The position numbers and the translations under genes are program-made. Positions 1 through 8,499 of a DNA stretch of 64,000 nucleotides are shown one piece after another. This stretch comes from Marinomonas spartinae. GTDB taxonomy: Bacteria; Pseudomonadota; Gammaproteobacteria; Pseudomonadales; Marinomonadaceae. The notes under the pieces are model-generated. The model searched no databases. It was not told the DNA's origin and saw nothing but the letters and a program-made list of their open reading frames with translations. The stretch lies in NCBI RefSeq assembly GCF_016461715.1, contig NZ_JAEMUI010000012.1:62001-126000 (forward strand). The letters are read 5' to 3'. The first letter of the stretch is position 1; the number at the start of each line of letters is the position of its first letter.

Positions 1-81
1 CCATGGTTAGAAGTGAATCGTAACGATTCCCTTTTCTATCTCAATCGATTGGTTGCTTACTCTTTCCGATAGGTGATGGCG

Positions 82-1230
82 CTAAGCGTGATCCATTACT
101 TCTTTTTGAAACAAAACGACTTGGTTTCTGCCTTGTTTCTTCGCCAGATAGAGTGCGCTGTCAGCCAGCTGGTAGATGTGGCGAAAGGCTTGATCGTCAC
201 AAGGTGTAGCTTGGCAATACAGACCAACACTAATGGTGATATGGGTGCTGGTATTGTTGATCGGAATGTTGGTTTCTTCGACGGCCTGTCGGATATCTTC
301 ACAAATAGCGTTGGCTTTTCTTTCTGAAATATTGGTAAACAATATACAGAATTCTTCGCCACCAAGACGTGCTGCAACATGAGGCGGTGTAGTGTATTGC
401 TTGATAATGTTGGCGATGGCCTTGAGCGCTTCGTCTCCTGCTGGATGGCCAAATAAATCGTTTACTTTTTTGAAGTGGTCCAGGTCTAAAATGGCCAAGC
501 CAATAAAATCTGGGTTGCCTGATAGGATCTCCTGGGCTTTTTCTGCAATAAAACGTCGGTTGGGTAATTGGGTAAGGTGATCCTCATTGCTTTGTATGGT
601 GAGTTCTTCTCTTTTGGAATACAAATGCGTAATGGCAATGCATAGGGCGAACAGGGTGCAAAGGAACGCAAAGACTAGTCCCCAAATCAGCAAGGTTAAT
701 TTGTTTTTTAAGCGGCGTTCGATGTCTGAGTTGACCTGGATAATTGTGTGTAATTCGTTATAAGCGAAGCTCATATTGACATCAAATGTCGTTAATAAAG
801 CGACAAGAGAGGGTTTGGTGCTTGGGTCTTTCTGGAAGCTATCAATACGTTTGGCCAATTCTGGGAGTAACCCCTTTAATGTCTGTAGTTTTTCTATATA
901 AGGCATGTAGGTTTCTGGCTCAAATGAACTGTTGCGCATTTTTTTATCAATGATAGGAAAGCGATATTGCAACCTTAAACGAATAGCTTTCAGCTCATTG
1001 CTATCAAAATAGGGACTGTTGCTTTTTAATTGCATTAGGGCGCGTTTTAATAAGTGAGAATCTTCTTCAGCTTGCATTACGTCGATAACCAGCGCCGTAA
1101 AGTTAGAGCCCAGTAATTGGCGCGACTGTTTTTGGAAGTATGACAAGGATCCAATACATAACATTAAGAAGAAGATAAAAACCAGCCAGACAATGACGCG
1201 CATTTTTTTTGCGGAAGTGGCGATTTTCAT
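82..1230 (-). CDS. Membrane diguanylate cyclase (GGDEF domain)
   Basis: The protein is predicted to make cyclic di-GMP from two GTP at the inner membrane. A first membrane segment lies at about residues 10-30, a helical periplasmic sensor region follows, a second segment lies near 181-205, and the rest is a GGDEF domain. LDLDHFKKVND near 247 and the active loop LGGEEF near 290 are both intact. I see no RxxD product-inhibition site five residues before the loop. An upstream in-frame ATG would give 9 more residues. I prefer the ATG at 1230 because it overlaps the stop of the preceding gene as ATGA, which suggests translational coupling. The input sensed is unknown. Confidence 0.9.
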   Translation of the reverse strand: MKIATSAKKMRVIVWLVFIFFLMLCIGSLSYFQKQSRQLLGSNFTALVIDVMQAEEDSHLLKRALMQLKSNSPYFDSNELKAIRLRLQYRFPIIDKKMRNSSFEPETYMPYIEKLQTLKGLLPELAKRIDSFQKDPSTKPSLVALLTTFDVNMSFAYNELHTIIQVNSDIERRLKNKLTLLIWGLVFAFLCTLFALCIAITHLYSKREELTIQSNEDHLTQLPNRRFIAEKAQEILSGNPDFIGLAILDLDHFKKVNDLFGHPAGDEALKAIANIIKQYTTPPHVAARLGGEEFCILFTNISERKANAICEDIRQAVEETNIPINNTSTHITISVGLYCQATPCDDQAFRHIYQLADSALYLAKKQGRNQVVLFQKEVMDHA

Positions 1231-1793
1231 TGGGCGATTATGGTATGAAGGGCCCAAATCCAGCGGCTTTTGGATTCAGCTTGATTAACTGGGAGGTTGA
1301 GATCATAGGGGATAAGAAGCATCAATGGGCCCAGATTATCCGCTGTAATGGGAAGGTTGTTTAATCGAGTGGCTAAAAAATATTGTCGCTTTTTGCGGTT
1401 TGCTTGATCGATAAAAACTTCGTACCCGTCTAATGCGGTAAAACGCAGCCGTGGTGCATTCTCAAGATGGTATTTTGCTAACAGGTCATTCAGCCAGACA
1501 CCATAGAACTGACCAGAGGGGCCATCAAAGTGGTTCATGTTGTCCGTTTTGTATAGCGGCAAGCTTTCAATATCCGCCATGGATACAAGCGTTGTATGTT
1601 CTGGAAACCCCAGTTCTAAAATAGGGGTGGTGTCTGTCGATGGAGCTTCGTAAATCGCATGGACGGTCATGGCACCTGCACTTGGTGATGATAGCGTCAT
1701 GGTGATGGTTAAGATGGATAATAATGTGATATAAATTTTGTTTATATTGTTATTGTGAGATATGGTCTTTTGATTACAACGTACTCTGTCCAT
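1227..1793 (-). CDS. Small molybdopterin-oxidoreductase-fold protein, exported
   Basis: This is a 188-residue protein with an N-terminal hydrophobic segment ending in a signal-peptidase-like site (SAGA). The mature part resembles the sulfite-oxidase-type molybdopterin-binding fold in reduced form (VWLNDLLAKY, then LRFTALDGYEVFI). I see no obvious cofactor cysteine, so it may be a binding domain rather than an enzyme. Its stop overlaps the start of the diguanylate cyclase, so the two are probably co-translated and this may be the periplasmic sensor partner. That functional link is inference. The ATG at 1793 is chosen; a TTG at 1805 is also in frame. Confidence 0.65.
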   Translation of the reverse strand: MDRVRCNQKTISHNNNINKIYITLLSILTITMTLSSPSAGAMTVHAIYEAPSTDTTPILELGFPEHTTLVSMADIESLPLYKTDNMNHFDGPSGQFYGVWLNDLLAKYHLENAPRLRFTALDGYEVFIDQANRKKRQYFLATRLNNLPITADNLGPLMLLIPYDLNLPVNQAESKSRWIWALHTIIAQ

Positions 1794-1985
1794 GACAACC
1801 TGCAAAACTAAAGAAACTGCAAAGAAGTAGTATAGACTTGGTTTTTAGTTGAGTCACTCATTCTATCGGTTATTTTTCGAACAATCGGTTAAGAAAAACA
1901 AGAGTTTAGGCGTTTTTTTTCGGTTAAGTAGAATTTAAGATATGTCTATGGGTTATGGGTAGATTGTGTAGAGAGGGATAACACT

Positions 1986-2017
1986 GCGTTATAAAGGCTT
2001 AACGGCCTTTATAACGC
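1986..2017. terminator. Perfect 13-bp hairpin, possible terminator
   Basis: A perfect 13-bp stem with a 6-base loop lies 66 bases beyond the stop of the OmpA-like gene. A run of six T follows on the plus strand only, so as an intrinsic terminator it fits plus-strand transcription better. For the minus-strand gene it has only the stem. The rest of the 1794-2082 gap holds no gene I can support. Confidence 0.5.
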
Positions 2018-2082
2018 CTGTTTTTTGGTGCTGTGGTCGAGCCTTTACCTTTAGTAGGCGCAAAACATCTAAAAGACGAGGC

Positions 2083-2763
2083 CTAATTTCTTGTGTTAAA
2101 GGCAGTATTTTGGTTTTGATCGACGCTGTAAATGGTCCAGCGGAGGTTGTTGGCTTTTTGTTTCGCAAAGACTTCAGCAACCACTCGGCGATTACGCTCC
2201 CTTCCTGCGGCGGTGTCATTGGAAGCAATAGGGTTGTTCTGACCATGCCCAATGGCTTCTACTCGCATTGGAGAAATGCCAAAAATATGAATCAATACAT
2301 CGGCGATGGCAGAAGCTCGTTGTTGGGATAGGTTTAAGTTGTAGGCTTGATTGCCAATATTATCCGTGTAGCCTTCAATATTTACCGTGCTTTTCGGGTA
2401 TTTTTTTAAGAAATCGGCCAGCTTTTTGACTTGCGGATAAAATTGCGGTCTGACAACGGCTTTGCCTGAGTCAAATAGGACTTTCATGTCTAGACTGAAT
2501 AGTTTAGAGGATTGAATAGAGCAGCCATCATTGTTAACGACAGCATTGGGCGGCGTATTCGGGCATAGGTCACGTCCATCGATGACGCCGTCTCCATCTT
2601 GGTCATTGAGTCTTGTTTGAATCGCGCTGCTGTAGAGTCTGGCATTGTTGTTGTAGACACTGTCTTTGGGGAACGGTTGAGCATTTGTCTCAGCAAAGAC
2701 ATTCTGTACAAGAGCAAATAAGCTGGTCATGGCACAAAGCGTCATAAAACGATAGCGGTTCAT
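2083..2763 (-). CDS. OmpA-family outer membrane/peptidoglycan protein with thrombospondin type 3 calcium repeat
   Basis: The 226-residue protein has a signal peptide (cleavage near NVFA-ET) and one calcium-binding thrombospondin type 3 repeat (DQDGDGVIDGRDLCP, about residues 54-68). A full OmpA C-terminal peptidoglycan-binding domain follows from about 95 to 205. In that domain NIEGYTDNIG and GRERNRRVV are the typical peptidoglycan-contacting elements. There is no N-terminal beta-barrel, so it is a periplasmic or outer-membrane-attached protein rather than a porin. The family usually tethers the outer membrane to the wall. It is transcribed alone, with 224 bases to the next gene upstream. Confidence 0.85.
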   Translation of the reverse strand: MNRYRFMTLCAMTSLFALVQNVFAETNAQPFPKDSVYNNNARLYSSAIQTRLNDQDGDGVIDGRDLCPNTPPNAVVNNDGCSIQSSKLFSLDMKVLFDSGKAVVRPQFYPQVKKLADFLKKYPKSTVNIEGYTDNIGNQAYNLNLSQQRASAIADVLIHIFGISPMRVEAIGHGQNNPIASNDTAAGRERNRRVVAEVFAKQKANNLRWTIYSVDQNQNTAFNTRN

Positions 2764-2906
2764 TAGAGTCTCCTAACTGACTAGGCTCATATATTTTGAG
2801 TGTGTTTTTTTAGCTTTTACGAGAAGAAAAAAGCACTGCTCAACTTCTGACTGTATACAGGTTAGGAGATTTAGGTGGGCTGGACTGTAGTGCAAATGTA
2901 GTAGGA

Positions 2907-2966
2907 GCCTGTTACAAAACATTTTTTGTAATCAAATGTAAGTAAAATAAATGTTTTGTAATCAGG
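2907..2966. repeat. AT-rich inverted repeat between gloA and the OmpA-like gene
   Basis: Two arms of about 18 bases pair across about 24 bases (core arms at 2912-2924 and 2949-2961, perfect over 13 bp, extended by GCCTG/CAGGC with one bulged base). It lies 22 bases downstream of the gloA stop and could end that transcript, but there is no clean T-run. Confidence 0.5.
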
Positions 2967-2987
2967 CTGTTTATTCAAATAGGAATG

Positions 2988-3410
2988 TTACCAAGAGCCG
3001 GTGTTTTCCATGGATAACCAAGGCTCAGCGGGTTCCAGGCTGCCATCTTTTTGCAATAGCTCGATGGAGATGTTGTTTGGGTCTTTGATAAATGCCATGT
3101 GGCCATCCCGTGGGGGACGCAAGATGGTGACGCCCATGGATTGTAAGTTGGCACAGACGTCATAGATATTGTCTACTTCAAAAGCAAGGTGGCCAAATTG
3201 ATCACCGCCGCTGTAAGTTCGATCATCCCAGTTGTGAGTAAGTTCCACTTCTGGTGCACCTTTTTCTGTCGCGTAATAGATAAGCGAAAATTGTCCTTTT
3301 TCACTGTCCATGCGGCGCGTCTGGATAAGCCCTAGGCCTTGGGTGTAGAAGGTATGGCTTTCTTCCGGTTTGTCGGTTCTGATCATGGCATGTAGGTATC
3401 GTGCTGACAT
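2988..3410 (-). CDS. gloA: Lactoylglutathione lyase (glyoxalase I)
   Basis: This VOC-fold metalloenzyme converts the methylglyoxal-glutathione hemithioacetal to S-lactoylglutathione in the cytoplasm. All four expected metal ligands are visible: His7 (YLHAM), a Glu in PEVEL near 55, His in FGHLAFEV near 74, and Glu in ISIEL near 118. At 140 residues it has the usual bacterial length. The C-terminal tail after the last strand (about 20 residues, ending ENTGSW) is a little longer than in the E. coli enzyme. It appears to be a single-gene unit. Confidence 0.88.
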   Translation of the reverse strand: MSARYLHAMIRTDKPEESHTFYTQGLGLIQTRRMDSEKGQFSLIYYATEKGAPEVELTHNWDDRTYSGGDQFGHLAFEVDNIYDVCANLQSMGVTILRPPRDGHMAFIKDPNNISIELLQKDGSLEPAEPWLSMENTGSW

Positions 3411-3512
3411 GAGTACTCCTTATTGATCGCTTTTAAGATGCCCATATATTGAGATATATCGATATAATAAAGGTATTGGGCCATGAAAAACACCTCAAGG
3501 GAAATATTTGCA

Positions 3513-3827
3513 CTATTCTTCCCATACCCAGCGTATCGGTTCGCCAAAATCGTCGTAGATGATTTTCTTTTTAGGGCGTTTCTTAATACTGGATGATTTG
3601 TTTTTTGGGTGTTTACGCTCATCTAGAGCGGCCACAATGTGATTTAGTGGTGTACGCTCTTTTTTGGGCTCGGTAAAGCCTATGTGGCTCGTGTTATACT
3701 TGCCGTCAACAAGACCAGATTCTCCCATCTCAACTTGCTGGATCTGTCCTTTAGCTTTGATGAATTCCTCGACGAGAGAATCAATCTCTTTGCGTGTGTC
3801 TTTCTTTGTGCTTTTAGGTTTGATCAT
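3513..3827 (-). CDS. Small basic protein, possible SutA-like
   Basis: This is a 104-residue protein with a charged N-terminus, a helical segment (EEFIKAKGQIQQVE, about 19-32) and a lysine-rich stretch followed by an acidic-aromatic end (WVWEE). The helical segment reminds me of the conserved core of SutA, the RNA-polymerase-associated regulator of pseudomonads (EEFLxxGGxVQEIE), but the C-terminal half does not match. It is divergent from yejK with 79 bases between the starts. The resemblance is from memory and is only suggestive. An overlapping ORF in another frame (3383-3622) looks like a shadow. Confidence 0.6.
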   Translation of the reverse strand: MIKPKSTKKDTRKEIDSLVEEFIKAKGQIQQVEMGESGLVDGKYNTSHIGFTEPKKERTPLNHIVAALDERKHPKNKSSSIKKRPKKKIIYDDFGEPIRWVWEE

Positions 3828-3906
3828 AAGTCGTGCTATCGGTGTTGAATTGCCTTTTCTAAGGGCGTGGTCATAATCTATTCATACTAAACGTAAGAGG
3901 TTGCTG

Positions 3907-4932
3907 GTGTCTATTACCAACTTAATTGTGCATGAAATTCAAAAGCATGAAGGTGAACGTAAAGCAATATTGATTGCGCGTCCTAATGAAAATCCGGTCG
4001 ATATGCAGGCCCAAGCACTTTCTGAGCAGGTCATTAATTTGTTTAACCGCTCAGGTATGAATACGGGGCGCTTTTCGAATCCACATGGCAGTGAGGAGGG
4101 ATCACAATTGCCTGCACTGCTGACGAAGCATTTTAAAGATGGTGCGTTTTTGGATTTTGCTGGATTTTCTAAAGAGTGTGCTGCTGAGTATTTAAAGTAC
4201 TTAGAAAATGTTGAAGAAGCGGAAGGCGGGTTGTTGTGGTTTAACCATTATGAGCTGCATGACGCGCATTTTTTATACATTGTATTGTTAAAACGCAAGC
4301 AAGGCATTGGTCTTGGGGCGGATTTGAGTTTGTCGCAAGTTGAGCAAATTGAAATAGAAAAGCTTCATATGGCGTTGCGTATTAATCTTAGTGCTTGGCA
4401 GGCGGAGGATGAGGGACGCTACATAGCCTTTCGTTTTGGTCGCGCGCCTAAATTTGAAAGTGAGTACTTTACGCAATTTATTGGTTGTGATGAGCCAAAG
4501 GCGGCAGCCAAAGAAACCCGTAAGTTGGTGGATTTGACTTCTGCATTTTGCCAATCTGAAGGCTTACCATCGAAACAGGCAAATGATTTTAAACGTGTTG
4601 TATCGGAGCATTGTCAAAGCAAAGCGGAAGAACGGGAGCCGTTGGAGATTAAGGACATTGCTCGTGAAGTGGAAACTCGCTTTTCGGTGGAGCAGGCCAA
4701 TAAGTTTCTGGAAATCGCCGATTCAGACAGTTTTAAAATGGAAAAAGAAATTTTCGTGGAGAAGGCTGGGTTGAAAAAACTAACGCGCCTTTCTGGGAGC
4801 TCACGAGCATTAACCATGAGTTTTGACAGCGATCTGCTTGGCGAGTCCATTCACTTTGATGCAGACACTGGCACTCTTACTATTAAAGAGTTGCCAAAGA
4901 GTCTGCTAAAGCAATTAAAATCCATGAGCTAA
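3907..4932 (+). CDS. yejK: Nucleoid-associated protein YejK
   Basis: The 341-residue protein matches the YejK/NdpA family of nucleoid-associated proteins. The N-terminus (MSITNLIVHEIQ), the central GLGADLSLSQVEQ region and the ending FDADTGTLTIKELPKSLLKQL are typical. The family binds DNA in the nucleoid; its exact role is poorly defined. A TTG at 3901 would add two residues, but the ribosome site AAGAGG at 3895-3900 is properly spaced only for the GTG at 3907. Its 3' end converges on the HAD gene with 42 bases between the stops. Confidence 0.9.
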   Translation: MSITNLIVHEIQKHEGERKAILIARPNENPVDMQAQALSEQVINLFNRSGMNTGRFSNPHGSEEGSQLPALLTKHFKDGAFLDFAGFSKECAAEYLKYLENVEEAEGGLLWFNHYELHDAHFLYIVLLKRKQGIGLGADLSLSQVEQIEIEKLHMALRINLSAWQAEDEGRYIAFRFGRAPKFESEYFTQFIGCDEPKAAAKETRKLVDLTSAFCQSEGLPSKQANDFKRVVSEHCQSKAEEREPLEIKDIAREVETRFSVEQANKFLEIADSDSFKMEKEIFVEKAGLKKLTRLSGSSRALTMSFDSDLLGESIHFDADTGTLTIKELPKSLLKQLKSMS

Positions 4933-4944
4933 TAGGTCTTTTTA

Positions 4945-4978
4945 CTGGTTTGGCGAGCAAGAAGCGCCGCCAAACTAG
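4945..4978. terminator. Hairpin between convergent yejK and HAD genes
   Basis: An 11-bp stem with one G-T pair (arms 4945-4955 and 4968-4978) spans the gap and just enters the stop codon of the HAD gene. It has no T-run on either strand, so it may block both transcripts only weakly. Confidence 0.4.
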
Positions 4979-5622
4979 TGTAAACCGAGCAGCTTTTCGA
5001 GTTCTTCCATGGTGTTAAAACAAACCGTTGCGCCAGCGGCGGTTTGTTTGTTAGCGGATAGTGTTTCGCTAAAGGCAAAAACACGCATGCCGGCGGCTCG
5101 CCCTGCGGTAATCCCGGCAATGGAGTCTTCAATGACAATGCAATCTTCCGGGGCAACCCCCAATGCCGCGGCGGCTTTTAGGTAGAGGTCGGGAAAAGGT
5201 TTACCATTGGCCACATCATCAAAGCTAAAACGAGTTGCAAAGCGTTCTGCTAGGCCAATTTTTTGGAGTTTGAACTCCATTTCATCCCGTCGGGCATTTG
5301 TTGCCATGGCGATTGGTACTGTTATTTTGCTTAATAACTGGCAAACGCCATGAATAGGCTCTAAATGATGGTTAATGGTGTCTTGAAACTCTTCTCTGAA
5401 CTCTCTTTCAAATGACTCTGGTAAAGCCTTACCAAGCATTTGTTCTGCTGTCTCAATGTTCTTTTTGCTGCTATAGCCTGAGAAGCGCTCGTGCAGCATG
5501 GCATCGTCAACGATGAGGCCATATCGAGCAAATTGTCTTTTTAATATTCGGTTAGAGATGTTTTCTGTGTCAACAATGACACCGTCGCAGTCAAAAAGAA
5601 TGGCTTTGTATTGATCAGTCAT
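4975..5622 (-). CDS. HAD-superfamily phosphatase (beta-phosphoglucomutase-like subfamily)
   Basis: The 215-residue protein has all the HAD motifs: FDCDGVIVDT (motif I, nucleophile Asp11), ATNAR (motif II), the GKPFPD lysine (motif III) and EDSIAG (motif IV). A four-helix cap lies between residues 20 and 85. Close relatives dephosphorylate sugar phosphates such as 2-deoxyglucose-6-phosphate or 6-phosphogluconate. The substrate cannot be told from the sequence. A second HAD protein of the same class lies at 21994. Confidence 0.85.
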   Translation of the reverse strand: MTDQYKAILFDCDGVIVDTENISNRILKRQFARYGLIVDDAMLHERFSGYSSKKNIETAEQMLGKALPESFEREFREEFQDTINHHLEPIHGVCQLLSKITVPIAMATNARRDEMEFKLQKIGLAERFATRFSFDDVANGKPFPDLYLKAAAALGVAPEDCIVIEDSIAGITAGRAAGMRVFAFSETLSANKQTAAGATVCFNTMEELEKLLGLH

Positions 5623-5846
5623 AAAAAAACAATTTAGGTTATGTGTGAGCTTGGATGATAGCGAATTTCAAAGTATGAAAGAAGGTGTAAGGTTAAGATA
5701 AAAGGTGTGGTGAGGGTGTGAGGGTAACGAAGAGGAAGGGAGGGGGTTTTATTGTTTTTCTCCCCTTAAAATGTATCAAATAGGTTATACTGTTACCCGA
5801 TAATTGGGTCTAAGTATTATTATTTGTTTCAATGTGCTGTTCAGCA

Positions 5847-6023
5847 TTAGTGGCTTGTTGCGTGTGAACGTGGTTTGCGAGCGTGAAGAATCATATCCTT
5901 ACAAAAAGATAAGACAATTTTGGCTACGCGAGCAATTTTTTCTCGACGTGCTTGGCGTTCTACACTGCGGTCTTCAAACCCCCATGCTTTTAATAGTGCT
6001 TCGTATTGGTCTTGAGAATCCAT
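5847..6023 (-). CDS. Small 58-residue basic protein, unrecognised
   Basis: This ORF begins with MDSQDQYEALLKAWGFED and continues as a very basic helix (RSVERQARREKIARV) and ends ARKPRSHATSH. It has a strong ribosome site (AAGGAG, 8 bases before the ATG). The codon pattern is sensible and the charge pattern is that of a real protein, while the plus-strand ORF over the same DNA (5804-6025) has none of this. I do not recognise the family. The basic helix would suit nucleic-acid or membrane-surface binding; this is inference only. Confidence 0.65.
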   Translation of the reverse strand: MDSQDQYEALLKAWGFEDRSVERQARREKIARVAKIVLSFCKDMILHARKPRSHATSH

Positions 6024-6196
6024 AATGGTACTCCTTTATTGAGTGTTTTTAATGAGCACTTGCTAGCGCTCTTGGTTCAAAATGTTGTTTTATTACAACA
6101 ATTATAATAATAGAGGGGGATTGGCTTACAAACAAACGATCCTTTTTCATCTATTTGGTTAGTTTTTTTCATCATTCACGGTTTACGAAGGAAATA

Positions 6197-6673
6197 ATGG
6201 CACACACATCGTTAGACAGTTTTTCAAAGAGTTGGATTTTTAGACGCGAAGATCCGAAGGTCGCGGTGCAGGATCTTGCAGAGATTCGCTTGCTGGATGA
6301 GCAAAGCGCGGCATCGGTGTGGCGCGACTATATTAGTGATAGCCAAATCCACCCTGATCATTTTACGGAGCAAGATTGGCCGAATGCCGTTGAGCGACAA
6401 GTGATGAAAGTGGCATGGGAAAAACGTTGGGACGCCACCGAGGAGGCGTTGCCTGAGGAGATTTTGGCTCATTTTGCTGCTTGGGGAGAGGAGACAAAAG
6501 TCTTTTTCTGCTGTCATAACGAGCTGGTATTTGAAATGCCTTGGGCGGTATTTAAACGCACTTGGAAGGCTTTTCTATTTCTGGATAATGGCCCGATTCT
6601 CGTGGGGCGCAAAAAGAATCAAGCGGTACAATTTCATTCTGATGGCATGGCGACCTTGTTATTACGCCGTTAA
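6197..6673 (+). CDS. DUF2947 family protein
   Basis: The 158-residue cytoplasmic protein matches the DUF2947 family known from Vibrio and relatives. Its markers are WIFRREDP near residue 12, EQDWP near 55, TKVFFC near 103 and the closing block FLFLDNGPILVGRKKN. No function is established for the family. The ATG at 6197 is preceded by AAGGAA at a good distance; 14 extra in-frame residues upstream are unlikely. Its last 12 bases overlap the convergent tapT-like gene. Confidence 0.8.
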   Translation: MAHTSLDSFSKSWIFRREDPKVAVQDLAEIRLLDEQSAASVWRDYISDSQIHPDHFTEQDWPNAVERQVMKVAWEKRWDATEEALPEEILAHFAAWGEETKVFFCCHNELVFEMPWAVFKRTWKAFLFLDNGPILVGRKKNQAVQFHSDGMATLLLRR

Positions 6674-7384
6674 GTCGTCTGTCTTTTCATTGCTTCGTTT
6701 TCGACTGTTAAGACAATGTGTATTGAATACATTGTTATAAGTTAGCAGTTTTGCGGCTTCTTGTTGGTACCCTAGGCTGTCCATCAATAATGCGACCACT
6801 TCAGCGGTGGCAAATTGCATGCGATGGCTGGAGTGTCTGACTAAAAAAGACCGTTGCGCTTCACTGTTGATTTCGAGATGGGGAATGGCTTTTAACCATT
6901 CACTTTGATGAAACATTTTGCTGGCCTGTTTCCAAGTTCCGTCTAGCACAATAAAGGTATGTTTGCTGCCCTCTTCTGGGGTGGGCAGTGGCAAGGGTTG
7001 TGGTGGTCGATTTTGTGACTGTGCGGTCGGGGTGTTGGGAAACAAGATGGAGCAATGTCCCTGGATGGCTTTAAGCTGCTTTAGAAGGGCGGCAGGGGGC
7101 TGCGTTCTGTGCCAAAGAAAAGCCTGCGTGTCGTTCGGGTACAAATCGGCAATCAGTCTGCCACTGTTGGTTGGTTTATGTATCTCATCACGGTGGAAGA
7201 GTAAAATAAACTGGAAGGGGGCGTCGCTGGTTTTTCTATGTTGGCAAAAACAGGCAAATTCCGCCATCAAACAAGAGGGACAGCGAATGGCATTGGCGCC
7301 ACGGGCGATAAAAGGGCGCATCGCACTTTCTTGACATTGTTGGCGCAGTTTGTCAACGCAGTGAGGTGGGTGTTTTAAGGGCAT
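6662..7384 (-). CDS. tapT: DTW-domain tRNA-uridine aminocarboxypropyltransferase
   Basis: The 240-residue protein belongs to the DTW/TapT (YfiP) family, which adds the aminocarboxypropyl group of S-adenosylmethionine to a uridine of tRNA (acp3U47 in E. coli). The N-terminus has the RPFIARGxxxxRCPSC zinc-type block with further cysteines (FACFC), and the family motif LDGTWKQA lies near residue 148. The start at 7384 leaves about 21 residues before RPFIARG, as in the E. coli protein. TapT and the related TapT-like enzymes are hard to separate by eye. Confidence 0.85.
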   Translation of the reverse strand: MPLKHPPHCVDKLRQQCQESAMRPFIARGANAIRCPSCLMAEFACFCQHRKTSDAPFQFILLFHRDEIHKPTNSGRLIADLYPNDTQAFLWHRTQPPAALLKQLKAIQGHCSILFPNTPTAQSQNRPPQPLPLPTPEEGSKHTFIVLDGTWKQASKMFHQSEWLKAIPHLEINSEAQRSFLVRHSSHRMQFATAEVVALLMDSLGYQQEAAKLLTYNNVFNTHCLNSRKRSNEKTDDLTA

Positions 7385-7620
7385 AATGTGTCTTTGGGCT
7401 GCATTGAGGTGTTTTTTTTCGAGGGCAGTATTTTAGCGTTTTTTTTGGCAGAGTCATTGAAAATCAATAACTAGGATGATTTTTTTGCAGCAATTTGCGT
7501 ATATATTGACGAAAAATAAGCAAATATTGAGGAATAAGATCTAAAGGTTAGGCGTTGTTCTGTTCGAGGCGGCGTTAGCAGGCTAAGGTGTGAGTCATAT
7601 ATCTGTTATCTGAGTATTTT

Positions 7621-8385
7621 ATGAGTCGCTACATCTCGCCCGTGTTATATGTACTCCTGATGTTGGTAGGTTGTTTAGCTTTTATATCCATCGCTGGTGT
7701 TAGAGTCGGGCTTTTTGACCCTGTTACAGGTTTTTCGTTATTAAAAAAGAGTGTCATTTCTTCTCTTGTATTGTCTTTTTTGGCAGTGATTTCTTTGATT
7801 GTCTGCCGTAAAGAATGCAATGCAGCGACGAATCGCTTCTTTTATTTGGTGTTGGTGTTAACCGTGTTATACAGCGCCATGTGGATTATCTTTTATGTGC
7901 AACGCTCCGGATTGCCAGATATTAACGATATCACAACGGATACTGTGACCCCTCCTGCCTATATAAACATCAATTTTTTGCGACACTCTGGTGAAAATAG
8001 CCTGACATATCATAAAGAATGGGCGAGCATTCAGAAAAAGTTTTATCCCAATGTAAAGCCTCTTGTGACCAGCAAGAGCAAAGAGGTTGTGTTTCAAAAA
8101 GCCTTGAAGCTGGTGTTGGATAATGATTGGCTGTTGGTCGCCTCCTATCCAGAAGTCGGCTTGATCGAAGCGACGGCAAGAACCCCCGTCTTTGGTTTTC
8201 GCGACGATGTGGTGATACGTCTGATGACGACAAAGGATGGCAAGACTCGTGTGGATATGCGCTCTTGTTCGCGTGTTGGTAAAGGGGATTATGGTGTCAA
8301 CGCAAGGCGCATTGTTAAGTTCATGTCGGCGTTGTCAGAAAGCCTTAATTTAGATCAAATGCAGCGTTTGCGTTTTCTCAATTAA
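7621..8385 (+). CDS. DUF1499 membrane protein
   Basis: The 254-residue protein begins with three hydrophobic segments (about residues 5-30, 42-62 and 72-92) and ends in a soluble DUF1499 domain from about 115 on (WASIQKKFYPNVKPL, then SYPEVGLIEATARTPVFGF and VDMRSCSRVGKGDYGVN). The family is common in Proteobacteria and has no firm function. Transcription ends at the hairpin just downstream. Confidence 0.75.
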   Translation: MSRYISPVLYVLLMLVGCLAFISIAGVRVGLFDPVTGFSLLKKSVISSLVLSFLAVISLIVCRKECNAATNRFFYLVLVLTVLYSAMWIIFYVQRSGLPDINDITTDTVTPPAYININFLRHSGENSLTYHKEWASIQKKFYPNVKPLVTSKSKEVVFQKALKLVLDNDWLLVASYPEVGLIEATARTPVFGFRDDVVIRLMTTKDGKTRVDMRSCSRVGKGDYGVNARRIVKFMSALSESLNLDQMQRLRFLN

Positions 8386-8395
8386 TACGAAGGCT

Positions 8396-8423
8396 AGGCG
8401 ATAAATTGTTTTTGTCGCCTTTT
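8396..8423 (+). terminator. Intrinsic terminator after the DUF1499 gene
   Basis: A stem AGGCGA/TCGCCT (8396-8401 and 8415-8420) can extend inward by A-T pairs and is followed by TTTT on the plus strand. It lies 10 bases beyond the stop codon. Confidence 0.6.
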
Positions 8424-8499
8424 GAGTGAAAAATAGACTCGTGTTCATAATTGGGACAGGATAAACTCCAAGGCGTACCGTTACCAAGAGGGATGTTTT

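Noticed and set aside
14-40. GAATCG-TAA-CGATTC hairpin at the left edge as a terminator
   Set aside because: The gene it would serve lies outside the window, and a 6-bp stem alone is weak evidence.
3383-3622. Minus-strand 79-codon ORF overlapping gloA and the small basic gene
   Set aside because: It overlaps two better genes and its composition has no conserved look or ribosome site.
5804-6025. Plus-strand 73-codon ORF
   Set aside because: It is the shadow of the minus-strand 58-residue gene, which has a strong ribosome site and protein-like composition; the plus ORF has neither.
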